From assembly GCA_026419835.1 (NCBI GenBank), contig JAOAKQ010000005.1, positions 1-60,260 of the forward strand: a DNA stretch of 60,260 bases. Direction: 5' to 3'. This stretch comes from Sulfolobales archaeon (GTDB lineage Archaea; Thermoproteota; Thermoprotei_A; Sulfolobales; NBVN01). The notes below the pieces were generated by a model. The model ran no database searches. It saw nothing but the letters and a program-made list of their open reading frames with translations, and was not told where the DNA came from. Below, piece by piece: positions 51,394 through 59,223 of the stretch. The first letter of the stretch is position 1, and each line of letters begins with the position of its first letter. The translations under genes and the position numbers were made by a program.

Positions 51394-51996
51394 TTACTTT
51401 GGTTTTAGGTATATCTTACTGCCTATTATTGCTGAGTTGGGAATCAGTGCTCTAACTCCATCAGCTTTAACTACTACGGTAAAGAGTGTGGAGACGTCGT
51501 CGACTACTCCGTCCTCACCGGCAACAACCACCTTATCACCTATCTTGAACGGTCTGGCTATCAGTAGGAATAAGCCGGCTATCGCCTGACCTAGGACCTG
51601 CTGCGATGCGAAACCCACCACTATCCCCAGGAAACCACCTAGAGCTACTCCAGCCGCACCACCGGCAACGCCACCAGCTATCGCGGCGGCTAGAGCTCCT
51701 ATACCGACGATCTTAACTACGTTTCTAACAGCCGCCGCCGTGGGGTGGTCGTACCTAACTCTCATGAACCAGTAGAGCGCGCTCGATATACCAACGACTA
51801 TGAGGTAGCCGAAAGCTACTGCGAGCAGTATCTGGGCGTATACAGAGTATTCGGCAACGGCGATTCTGAACGACGGGAGCAGGTCTGTGAAGAGGTACTG
51901 CACCACAGCCGCTACAACAATATAGAGCACTACGTAGAGCGCGGTTCTAGTTACCGCTTTCGAGATCTCTCTAGCTGTAGAAACCTCGGAAGACAT
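51394..51996 (-). CDS. MscS-type small-conductance mechanosensitive channel
   Basis: A 200-residue protein with three hydrophobic helices. The pore helix is glycine/alanine-rich (AGGVAGGAAGVALGGFLGIV), then VGFASQQVLGQAIAGLFLLI leads into RPFKIGDKVVVAGEDGVVDD and IPNSAIIGSKI, the MscS beta domain. The C-terminal cytoplasmic part is truncated relative to E. coli MscS (286 residues), as in many archaeal members. It would release solutes under osmotic stress. ATG 51996. Confidence 0.85.
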   Translation of the reverse strand: MSSEVSTAREISKAVTRTALYVVLYIVVAAVVQYLFTDLLPSFRIAVAEYSVYAQILLAVAFGYLIVVGISSALYWFMRVRYDHPTAAAVRNVVKIVGIGALAAAIAGGVAGGAAGVALGGFLGIVVGFASQQVLGQAIAGLFLLIARPFKIGDKVVVAGEDGVVDDVSTLFTVVVKADGVRALIPNSAIIGSKIYLKPK

Positions 51997-52121
51997 GTTC
52001 CTCTGTGCACCACCGCTAGCTGTGCCTACTGGAATATAAGTTTATTGCTTCGACTTCCGCAAGGCGGCTTAGCTGGATGGAGATATTTACGTATTTACGC
52101 AGTAGACCGCGGGTGCGCGCT

Positions 52122-52586
52122 GTGTTCGTGATGTTTATGAGGCACGCTAAGGCGCTCGAGGCTAGGCCCGGTGAGAGGGATGAGGAGAGGAGATTGAGTT
52201 CTGAAGGAATAGAGGAGGTCGTTACAGTATCCAGATTTATTCCTAGGGTTAAGATTGTCTACTCGAGTCCTCTTAGGAGAGCCGTTGAGACAGCTGAAAT
52301 AGTATCGCAAGCTCATAGAGTAGAATTCAGAGTTTTAGAGGAACTAGCTCCCGGGCACTACCTAAAGGATGTAGAACCCTACTTCACCGATAGAGCTCTT
52401 CTAGTAGGGCACTCACCCTACATCGAAGATTGCGTAGCCGAACTTACTGGTTATAGACCCACAATCCCGACGGCCGGTGTTGTGGGTATGAGAAGAACCG
52501 GGGGTATCTGGCTGATCGAGTTCTTTATAACTCCTCAGTACGCTAGAGAAATAGCTGAGAGAATTTCTCGCTACTACTCTACTTGA
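52122..52586 (+). CDS. Histidine phosphatase family protein (SixA-like)
   Basis: The phosphohistidine motif is FMRHAKALE, followed by YSSPLRRAVETAEI and LLVGHSPYIEDC with the second histidine. The size matches SixA, which removes phosphate from phosphohistidine proteins; other small-molecule phosphatases share the fold. The open frame extends to ATG 52077, but TATA-like TATTTACG elements lie inside that extension (52084-52099), so I start at GTG 52122, which leaves the usual short lead before RHA. Confidence 0.8.
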   Translation: MFVMFMRHAKALEARPGERDEERRLSSEGIEEVVTVSRFIPRVKIVYSSPLRRAVETAEIVSQAHRVEFRVLEELAPGHYLKDVEPYFTDRALLVGHSPYIEDCVAELTGYRPTIPTAGVVGMRRTGGIWLIEFFITPQYAREIAERISRYYST

Positions 52587-52625
52587 GTGGAGAGCGGTAG
52601 CGCTACCACTAACTACGGCCACAGT

Positions 52626-53156
52626 CTAGCGGTCTAAGCCTTCAACATTGACGAAGCCTTTTCTAAAGTAGTGCCTCACTTCTCTGACCTCGCTAACTAG
52701 GTCGGCCATGTTCTTTACAGTGCTTGGAACGTAGCGACCGGTAACTATTGCGTGAAGTTCCTTATTTCCCGCGAACTTCTTCAAGACCCTGGTGGCCGTG
52801 GCTTCATCTACGAGAGCTAGGTGAACGGCTAGTCCGAGTTCGTCTAGAACCACCAGCTTAGGTCTGAAGCTCTTCATGAGTCTGGGTAGTACGTGCTTTA
52901 GAAATGCGTAGGCCTTAACCATGTTTAGGGAAGCTACTTCAGCTTCGTAGTCACCCGGCTTCACGAACTCAACCGTTCCCAGTACGTACACTCTGACCGG
53001 TAGCTTCAGCTCTCGCAGTAGCTTTACCTCACCGCTATCTCCAGACTTCATAAAGCTAGCTACGACTACCCTCCAACCACGCCCGAGAGCTCTAAATGCG
53101 GTACCGTACGCTGCGGTTGTCTTACCCTTTCCCTTACCGTAGTACACTAGTAGCAC
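52626..53156 (-). CDS. Cob(I)yrinic acid a,c-diamide adenosyltransferase (CobA/BtuR type)
   Basis: The enzyme adenosylates cob(I)alamin or its precursors. The P-loop is YYGKGKGKTTAAYGTAFRAL with RALGRGWRVVVASFMKSG after it, and DELGLAVHLALV and TGRYVP later, matching the BtuR/CobO/CobP family at a normal 176 residues. It follows the M28 peptidase gene by three bases. No other cobalamin genes are in view, so it may serve salvage. Confidence 0.9.
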   Translation of the reverse strand: MLLVYYGKGKGKTTAAYGTAFRALGRGWRVVVASFMKSGDSGEVKLLRELKLPVRVYVLGTVEFVKPGDYEAEVASLNMVKAYAFLKHVLPRLMKSFRPKLVVLDELGLAVHLALVDEATATRVLKKFAGNKELHAIVTGRYVPSTVKNMADLVSEVREVRHYFRKGFVNVEGLDR

Positions 53157-53159
53157 GAA

Positions 53160-54896
53160 CTACACCCTAGCTACGTAGCCAGCCTCCTCAGCTAAGTTCA
53201 TCAGCTCGTCGAAGGTCTCCTTCGGAACTTCGACTCCGAGTTCCCCCGATACCTCGAATCGAAGTCTCTCAGAGTTCTTGACGCCCTCCCTAAGGTATAT
53301 GCCGGCGATCGCTAGAGCCGTTGTTGAGTACTTGAATTTATCTGAGAGCTCCCGGATTCTATCTACCGCTCTCACACCTATCCTATACCTGAGGTAGAGC
53401 GGCGTTACGTAGCCATCCACAGCTAGCTTAAGTAAGTCACCGCCGTGCGGAGGCTCAACGCTTTTTATTCCAGCATCAACCCCGAGCTCCCTCGATTTTC
53501 TCCAGTAGAGGTGCTGCCTAGCGCTCAGCACAGTGCCGGAAGCTCTCGCAGCGTCTAGCCCGTAGACCATGTGGAAGTAGGGTTCTACTCTAGCTTCATC
53601 GAGTTCTAGTACCGCTGAGAGAGCCGCTACCCCGATGCTGAAGACCAGTCTAGGGCTCATCTTATCCAGAGTGTCGCTACTCGTGTGGTAGTACTTATCT
53701 GGCCACTGATTGAGCATCACAGCCGGTATTCCGAGAGATACGTACACATCGTGATCACTCCCAGTTTCGTAGTTCACTACGGAGAACCTCAGCAGCGGGA
53801 ACTCTGCGGGTGTTGAGAAGCTAGTCGACTTCGGAATAGCCGATAGAAGCTTTAAGTACACAGATGCTTCGAGATGGTTCAGGAGAAGTATCGGGGACCT
53901 CACGAGGAGGAGAGTAGAGCCCGTTCTGCACTGCTTCTCGCCAACCATATCTAGATCTACTGCACCAGCAATTCTTCTCTCCTCGCTCAGGGCTTTCCTA
54001 AGGTACCTAGCGGTTCCGTGGTGCTCTGGGACTAGAACGAACTTAACGTTCCTCCTCAGAGATAGCCTTCCTTCTCTAGCGGCTAGAGACAGGGATCTAG
54101 CGGCACTGAGAACGCCTACGGAACCACTAACGTTATCATTTACTGTAGCTCCTGGGTGACAGTAGTGTGCTACTAGATGGTACTCTTCTCGAGTATTTCC
54201 GGGTCCAGCTGAAGCTTCTATAACCCTGGCGTACGCTTCATCCCTATACCCGGACTTCACGTACCCTCTAACAACCACCTCCTCACCTTTTTCCATACTT
54301 CCGATAATTTCTTCAGCAACCTCCCTAGGAGTTGTCAGCGCGGGAATCTTCAGGTAGTCTAAGTCCGACTTAGTTGGAAATATACCGAAGTACGGGTAGG
54401 AGCTAGGTGGAGCGTTCTTTCTGTAGGCGATAATAGCTCTAGCTCCAGCTTCAGCGGCTTTAACGTAGGTTCCGAAACCCCAGTCCGACGTTAAGACCAC
54501 GCTGTCTCTGCAGTGAGCTACGTGACTGTAGGTAGGAGCGTAGCACACCCTCCCCTCGAACTCGCCAGGGGGTGAGTGAGCTACTACAGCTGTCCAAGCT
54601 TGCTTTAGTGATGAAATAACCTTCCTCTTAGGTTTAACTAGCTCAGCAAATCCATCGACAACGAACCAACCTACTATAGGTGCGGACGTGGGTGGGGACT
54701 CCGCACCGTAGGGGAGGTCGTAGACTCTCACATCGAGACCCCAATCTACGAGCGCATCGCGAATGTACCTACCAGCCTCCTCGAGTCCCGGACTTCCCTG
54801 AATTCTATGGTATCTTGAGAGTTCTTCAGCCAGGTGCTCTACTTCCGCTCGAGAGAAGTACTCGGATAGTGTAGCTAGTAGCGACAAGAGCGGCAC
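53160..54896 (-). CDS. M28-family zinc aminopeptidase-like protein
   Basis: A 578-residue peptidase. The two-metal site is recognisable: HYCHPGATVNDNVSGSVGVL (H and D), VPEHHGT (E), DLDMVGE (D) and YYHTSSDTLDKM (H). A PA-like insert (GARAIIAYRKNAP) lies in the first third, and ~130 C-terminal residues are extra. No signal peptide was found, so it is probably cytosolic, with peptide degradation as likely role. GTG 54896; it follows the DUF2283 gene by six bases. Confidence 0.85.
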   Translation of the reverse strand: MPLLSLLATLSEYFSRAEVEHLAEELSRYHRIQGSPGLEEAGRYIRDALVDWGLDVRVYDLPYGAESPPTSAPIVGWFVVDGFAELVKPKRKVISSLKQAWTAVVAHSPPGEFEGRVCYAPTYSHVAHCRDSVVLTSDWGFGTYVKAAEAGARAIIAYRKNAPPSSYPYFGIFPTKSDLDYLKIPALTTPREVAEEIIGSMEKGEEVVVRGYVKSGYRDEAYARVIEASAGPGNTREEYHLVAHYCHPGATVNDNVSGSVGVLSAARSLSLAAREGRLSLRRNVKFVLVPEHHGTARYLRKALSEERRIAGAVDLDMVGEKQCRTGSTLLLVRSPILLLNHLEASVYLKLLSAIPKSTSFSTPAEFPLLRFSVVNYETGSDHDVYVSLGIPAVMLNQWPDKYYHTSSDTLDKMSPRLVFSIGVAALSAVLELDEARVEPYFHMVYGLDAARASGTVLSARQHLYWRKSRELGVDAGIKSVEPPHGGDLLKLAVDGYVTPLYLRYRIGVRAVDRIRELSDKFKYSTTALAIAGIYLREGVKNSERLRFEVSGELGVEVPKETFDELMNLAEEAGYVARV

Positions 54897-54902
54897 CTCG
54901 GA

Positions 54903-55133
54903 CTAGAGCTCGATGCCCAGCCTCTTCATGAAGTTGTAGATAGTTATTCCAATAACCCTACCCTCCTTAATTCTGTACCCCACATCACTCTCCGTTAGAA
55001 TAGCTTCATCGGCTTCTTCAGAGCCCTCACCGAAGATTATGTTTAGAGTATCGGTGCTCCTATCGTACTCCACCCACACTTTATCTATGTCCTCAAGAAC
55101 TAGCGCTCTCCTACTCTCAGACACGTAAACCAC
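54903..55133 (-). CDS. DUF2283 protein
   Basis: The 76 residues match DUF2283: VWVEYDRSTDTLNIIFGEGS, a central acidic loop and RVIGITIYNFMKRLGIEL (usually G.ivGiEi). These small beta-rich proteins have no assigned function and are often found near toxin-antitoxin or unknown genes. It is the first gene of a short operon with the M28 peptidase and the adenosyltransferase. Confidence 0.7.
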   Translation of the reverse strand: MVYVSESRRALVLEDIDKVWVEYDRSTDTLNIIFGEGSEEADEAILTESDVGYRIKEGRVIGITIYNFMKRLGIEL

Positions 55134-55183
55134 CTAGCTTAGCTTACGCTACAAATAAAAACTCGAGCTAGTTGCGGTAGTAG

Positions 55184-57013
55184 CTAGCCAGAGCCCTTCT
55201 TTAAGGATAGGAGGGTCGCTATGTCGAAGTGCCCGAGGAGCGGTTCCGAGGTTTTGAATATAGCGTACCCAGACCTCACTACGTGGGACTTTATTAGAGC
55301 TACTCTATCGGGAGCTAGCTCGAGGGTTCTCACGTATTCCGGAGGTACGCCCAGCATCTCGAGGTACTCTCTCTCACTTCTAAAGACTATCTTAGTATTC
55401 GCGAGCTGAATAACGATCTTGTGGACGTCTTTAGGTGAGTGAGTACTGAAGACTATCCCCATACCCCTAGACCTACCGAGTCTAGCTACTCTCGCAATGA
55501 AGTCCGCTAGAAGCTCGACCTCCTCCGCCGATGTGCCTTCCGAAGGAAAGAATCTGTGCGCTTCATCTAGTACTACTACGGTAGGTCTCGTAGTTAGACC
55601 ACCGCTCTTCTTCCACTCGTAGAGACCTCTGAGAACTTCGTAAGCAAGTAGATTCGCTATGAGGAAGTGAGTACCTTGAGATACGGCGTAGTCTAGGTCG
55701 AGAACGACCGGGCTGTAGAACTCCCTACTCAGTAGCTCGGGACCAGGTATTCCGATGCTTAATCCGTCTATCTGCACATCGACACACCCAGAACTCGCTA
55801 TGAAGCTAATAGCTCTCTCGATGTTATCTAGAGTGCTTCTATGTATCTTAAGCATTCTCTCGACCTCTCCTCTCTTCTCAACTAGAGCTGAAGATAGGTG
55901 CGTGAAGTTCGATACTTTATGAAACTCCTGCTCTAGGTAGTCTATAACGTGGCGTAGGTAGATCTTAGCTTGGCGGGAGAATATCGGGAGGGCGTCCAGG
56001 TGTTCAGATACCTGCTCGTAGTTCAGTGCTACGGGAACTACGGAAATTCTGAGTCTACCCCAGCTACCGAGGTCTACGTCCACATCCGCCCTAATTACTT
56101 CAGCTGTCTTGGCTACCGAGACCTCCACCTCCGGCTCAGCTCCGTGGTACTCTCTAGCAATAGCCGCTAGCTTCTCCTCGACGTAGTTCTTCACGACCTC
56201 GGATACGTCTCTTACGGTACGCGCAATTGGTAGAAGCACCGTAGCGTTTCTTAGTTTACGTAGTTGATAGTCTGCGCCACTCGTATACACTCTCGAATCG
56301 GCGGGTTCTCTGACCGGCGGTAACACTACCTGAGCGTAGTCCCCAGCAGCATCTACAACTAGAGACAGGACCTCGGGGTTGTGCGTAGTTAGGTACCAAA
56401 GCAAGTTCTTTACGAAGGTAGTTTTCCCGGAACCCGTAGTTCCTAGAACGAGAACGTGCTTAAAGAACTCCCGGAGGGGTAGTCTAGCGGGAATACTGCC
56501 ATCGGCAACGGGTGCTGAGCCTGTGTGGAGGTGTCCTAGAACGACACCCTCCTCTGGAAGACCCACTACCCTGGAGACCAGGTCCGGGTTCTTTGGAATT
56601 AGTACGGGTGACTGAGGTTCCACCGGGAACATGTAGGGTAGTCCGTCTTCGTCTAGTAGTGGTGAGGCCTCAATAACTATTGGTGCGAGAAGACCTTCGG
56701 GAGATACTCCGAGACTTACAGATAGGGGGGTCTGGAGGTCTGAAGCTATGTCGGACCTTCTTATCGAGGTAACTCTAAGTCCTAAGGCCTTGAGAGTTCT
56801 AATATCGACAGCAACTAGGTAGTTACCTACTTCGAAAGCTCTTATGTAGTCGTAGTAGGTTTGAGGTGGTACTTCAACGTAGACCCTACTAACGCTATCT
56901 GAAGAAGATGAGTAGGTTCTCCTACTTACGTACCCAACGACCTTACCTAGGTTAGAGGCTTTCGAGTACGCGCTCGATAGTAGGCTAGATATTCTGCCGA
57001 CTGGACTATCCAC
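55184..57013 (-). CDS. Second HerA-like (HerA/FtsK superfamily) ATPase
   Basis: A 609-residue ATPase: Walker A GTTGSGKTT (191-199), VVDAAGDYAQ after it, Walker B TVVVLDEAHRFFPS, FIARVARLGRSRGMGIVFST and the C-terminal LELAPDRVALIKS. The N-terminal ~150 residues resemble the HAS barrel. It differs clearly from HerA at 46704-48368, with a larger insertion between the Walker motifs. It overlaps by 8 bases the NurA-like gene upstream, so the two form a separate nuclease-translocase pair without Mre11 or Rad50. It may be DNA repair or defence; unknown. Confidence 0.85.
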   Translation of the reverse strand: MDSPVGRISSLLSSAYSKASNLGKVVGYVSRRTYSSSSDSVSRVYVEVPPQTYYDYIRAFEVGNYLVAVDIRTLKALGLRVTSIRRSDIASDLQTPLSVSLGVSPEGLLAPIVIEASPLLDEDGLPYMFPVEPQSPVLIPKNPDLVSRVVGLPEEGVVLGHLHTGSAPVADGSIPARLPLREFFKHVLVLGTTGSGKTTFVKNLLWYLTTHNPEVLSLVVDAAGDYAQVVLPPVREPADSRVYTSGADYQLRKLRNATVLLPIARTVRDVSEVVKNYVEEKLAAIAREYHGAEPEVEVSVAKTAEVIRADVDVDLGSWGRLRISVVPVALNYEQVSEHLDALPIFSRQAKIYLRHVIDYLEQEFHKVSNFTHLSSALVEKRGEVERMLKIHRSTLDNIERAISFIASSGCVDVQIDGLSIGIPGPELLSREFYSPVVLDLDYAVSQGTHFLIANLLAYEVLRGLYEWKKSGGLTTRPTVVVLDEAHRFFPSEGTSAEEVELLADFIARVARLGRSRGMGIVFSTHSPKDVHKIVIQLANTKIVFRSEREYLEMLGVPPEYVRTLELAPDRVALIKSHVVRSGYAIFKTSEPLLGHFDIATLLSLKKGSG

Positions 57014-57998
57014 CTACGTACTCACCTGGGAGTACTGTAACCATGCCCCTAGACTTGGCCGCTAGCTCTACTAGCTCAGCTATTCTCTTCACTAAGTTCT
57101 TGGACGCTCTATCCGCTACGTAGATTCCGTAGGGTACCGGTAGTGCTAGACTGGAGCACGAAGAGTAGAGCATGGATAGCATCCCCACTAGCTTAGCCGA
57201 TTTTACTTCCTCCACTGTAGCGCACGGAATTTCCACCCTACCGAGGATCTGCGAATACCTCGACCTCTCGGTAACTAGGTAGAAGTAGCATACGTCTAGT
57301 ATGTCTCTGATAGCTACGGGTCCCACCGCGACGGGTCTACCTTCTGCGGAGGACCCCACTCCCGGAACCTCCATCCCAACTCTCTTAACAAAACCCACCA
57401 CAGTTCTCTCCTCATTTAGAGCTCTACTAATGTACTGAACCCTCTTACTATTGAGTAGAGATAGTTCATCGGTCCAGTACCCCGGTTTAAGGTGGGACCT
57501 TACTGGCGGCACGAGGGGTCCGTCTACGAGTACGTACTTAGCCCTAGAACTAAGAGCTTCGCTGAGACCGTACAGCTCTAGAGATAGCCTTACATCAGAC
57601 TCTAGAGTAGAGAAGTCCGCGTAGGGATCTTCCTCATAGGGTACTCCTAGCTCTATGTAGCGGTCTGTAACTCCCGGAATACTGACCTCTAACCTCCTGA
57701 GGGAGGATACGAACGGATACCGGTAGTGAGACCCTGAGGCTGTAGGTGGGTACACCACTAGTCCGCTAGGTGAAACTACGGAGACAGCTGCCACCCCTAC
57801 GTAGTTACCGTTGAGGTATAGGCTGGCTGACGCAGCATCTATAGAAACGGAGTTAAGCATTAGGTCCGAGAAGTCTACCTTCTTCAACTCCACAACTTCA
57901 AGACCTGCATCCACGACCCGCCTAGAGATTGAGCTACGCTCCCTACTGCTAGCTTCAACTAACTTCTCAACTAGCTCTACTACCGTCTTCCTCCCCAA
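57006..57998 (-). CDS. Second NurA-like nuclease
   Basis: A 330-residue NurA-domain protein. The first metal aspartate is D54 in VSIDAASASLY, a candidate E133 lies in FSTLESDV, and D159 is in KYVLVDGPLVPP. Where canonical NurA has a C-terminal histidine (LAHRL), this protein reads YVADRAS, so one ligand may be replaced. It partners the HerA-like ATPase downstream (8-base overlap). NurA family membership is likely from motif spacing and context; activity is untested. Confidence 0.72.
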   Translation of the reverse strand: MGRKTVVELVEKLVEASSRERSSISRRVVDAGLEVVELKKVDFSDLMLNSVSIDAASASLYLNGNYVGVAAVSVVSPSGLVVYPPTASGSHYRYPFVSSLRRLEVSIPGVTDRYIELGVPYEEDPYADFSTLESDVRLSLELYGLSEALSSRAKYVLVDGPLVPPVRSHLKPGYWTDELSLLNSKRVQYISRALNEERTVVGFVKRVGMEVPGVGSSAEGRPVAVGPVAIRDILDVCYFYLVTERSRYSQILGRVEIPCATVEEVKSAKLVGMLSMLYSSCSSLALPVPYGIYVADRASKNLVKRIAELVELAAKSRGMVTVLPGEYVGG

Positions 57999-58088
57999 GA
58001 CATCTGCGTGTATAAACTAAAAACACGGGGCTCGAAGCCTGAGAACTCTCGAGATGAAGCTTGAAAATCCCCAAGTAATAAGAACGCA

Positions 58089-58115
58089 GAAGAATCTAGG
58101 CGATAGAATTGAAAT
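58089..58115 (+). repeat. Solitary 27-bp CRISPR-repeat-like sequence, copy 2
   Basis: It shares 23 of 27 positions with 6263-6289, including GAAGAATCT and TAGAATTGAAAT. It overlaps the last codons and stop of queC on the opposite strand. No array or cas genes accompany it. The same orientation and position relative to a minus-strand gene end are seen at copy 1. Confidence 0.5.
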
Positions 58116-58911
58116 TCGAGCAGCTTCTGTGTACGTAGTAGTCCTCCACCTTTACGAACTCCTCCCCCGGTCCCGGGGGGTTCGCGTACTTAGTGCAGTC
58201 CGGTATTCCAGCGGCTGCGAACGCTCTGTGCCTGTTAGCGCAGCTCTCGCACCTACCGCAGTGGTACTTCTCCGAGAGGTAGCAGCTCCAGGTTTTGTAG
58301 ACTAGGTCCCCTACGAGGGAGTAGCACGCGGCTAGGTTCTCGTGCTTTCTAATCCCCTCCCTACTGGGGCTCCACACCTCGAGCCTTCTACTCTCTCTAA
58401 AGTGGCATAACCTAGCGGAAGTTTCGAAGGACTCTACGCACTCAGGACTGCAGTCGGGGTACCTCGGCTCCCAGCTATCTTCTCTAGGAGCGACGTCGTC
58501 GTACTGAGCGCCGAATATAACGTAGACTCTCTCACTACCGTACTCCTCTAGAACTGTGTACGCGTACGCTGATGCTATAGTCAGCATCACCACGTTTCTA
58601 ATAGGCACAACGACCGTAGGCGCGTAGCGCTCCTCAACACTAATCGAGGAATCAGTTAACTGCCTACCTCTCCAAAGCTCCTTCATGAAGGAGATATCAA
58701 CAACCCTGAGCTCAACGACCTCACCCCACTTCCTACTCTTAGCTATCTCGCTGAGGTCTGCCAGAAGGGACTTCAAAGCACCCACTTCAGCAAACCCCTT
58801 CTGACCGTAGATAAAGGTTAGAACGTGCGCCGCACACCCCCTGGAAAGCCATCGAGCTAGGTAGCAAGTACTATCGAGCCCTCCGGAAACTACGGCAACT
58901 ACTCTACACAC
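58096..58911 (-). CDS. queC: 7-cyano-7-deazaguanine (preQ0) synthase
   Basis: QueC makes preQ0, the precursor of archaeosine. The PP-loop is [16 protein letters not shown], followed by [32 protein letters not shown], the DC motif in [12 protein letters not shown] and the zinc site [12 protein letters not shown] start at GTG 58911 (271 aa): PP-loop enzymes begin right there, and a TATA element CCAAATAAACT (58943-58953, minus strand) with GGGGTAGGT precedes it. The open frame runs on to 59097, but that extension has no QueC or amidotransferase features. TgtA in this window uses the product. Confidence 0.9.
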   Translation of the reverse strand: MCRVVAVVSGGLDSTCYLARWLSRGCAAHVLTFIYGQKGFAEVGALKSLLADLSEIAKSRKWGEVVELRVVDISFMKELWRGRQLTDSSISVEERYAPTVVVPIRNVVMLTIASAYAYTVLEEYGSERVYVIFGAQYDDVAPREDSWEPRYPDCSPECVESFETSARLCHFRESRRLEVWSPSREGIRKHENLAACYSLVGDLVYKTWSCYLSEKYHCGRCESCANRHRAFAAAGIPDCTKYANPPGPGEEFVKVEDYYVHRSCSNFNSIA

Positions 58912-59223
58912 ACCTACCCCACAACACACTAACGAAGGTAGTCCAAATAAACTAGTGCTGAAGTAGAAGGTAAACTCAGGGTCGTAGATGCGCTGGCTGC
59001 GGGGAGGAGAGTGGGAGATGACCGCGTTGAGAACTTCTAGTGAAGAGAATAACGATCCGTAAGCGGCTTCCCGAAGTAATACTTCGGCCTCATTCAAGTT
59101 GCGGAGCGCGCGAGAGCTAGTTTCGAGCTGTATAGAGGCACCCGAGTGCTGAGTTCCGCCTCCCTCGAAGTCGATAAGCTTATAGGTAGACTTATCTTGC
59201 GCTGCAGGGTATCAAAGATAGGA
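58912..59223. other. Intergenic region with queC and ATPase promoters and a palindrome
   Basis: This 312-base region holds the queC TATA (58943-58953), a 17-base palindrome with one central base, CCGAAGTAATACTTCGG (59071-59087), and a TATA-like GCTTATAGG (59176-59184) ahead of the ATPase. I see no gene in it. Confidence 0.45.

Noticed and set aside
58912-59097. N-terminal extension of the QueC frame
   Set aside because: It has no QueC or amidotransferase features. The TATA element and GTG 58911 explain a normal-length protein.
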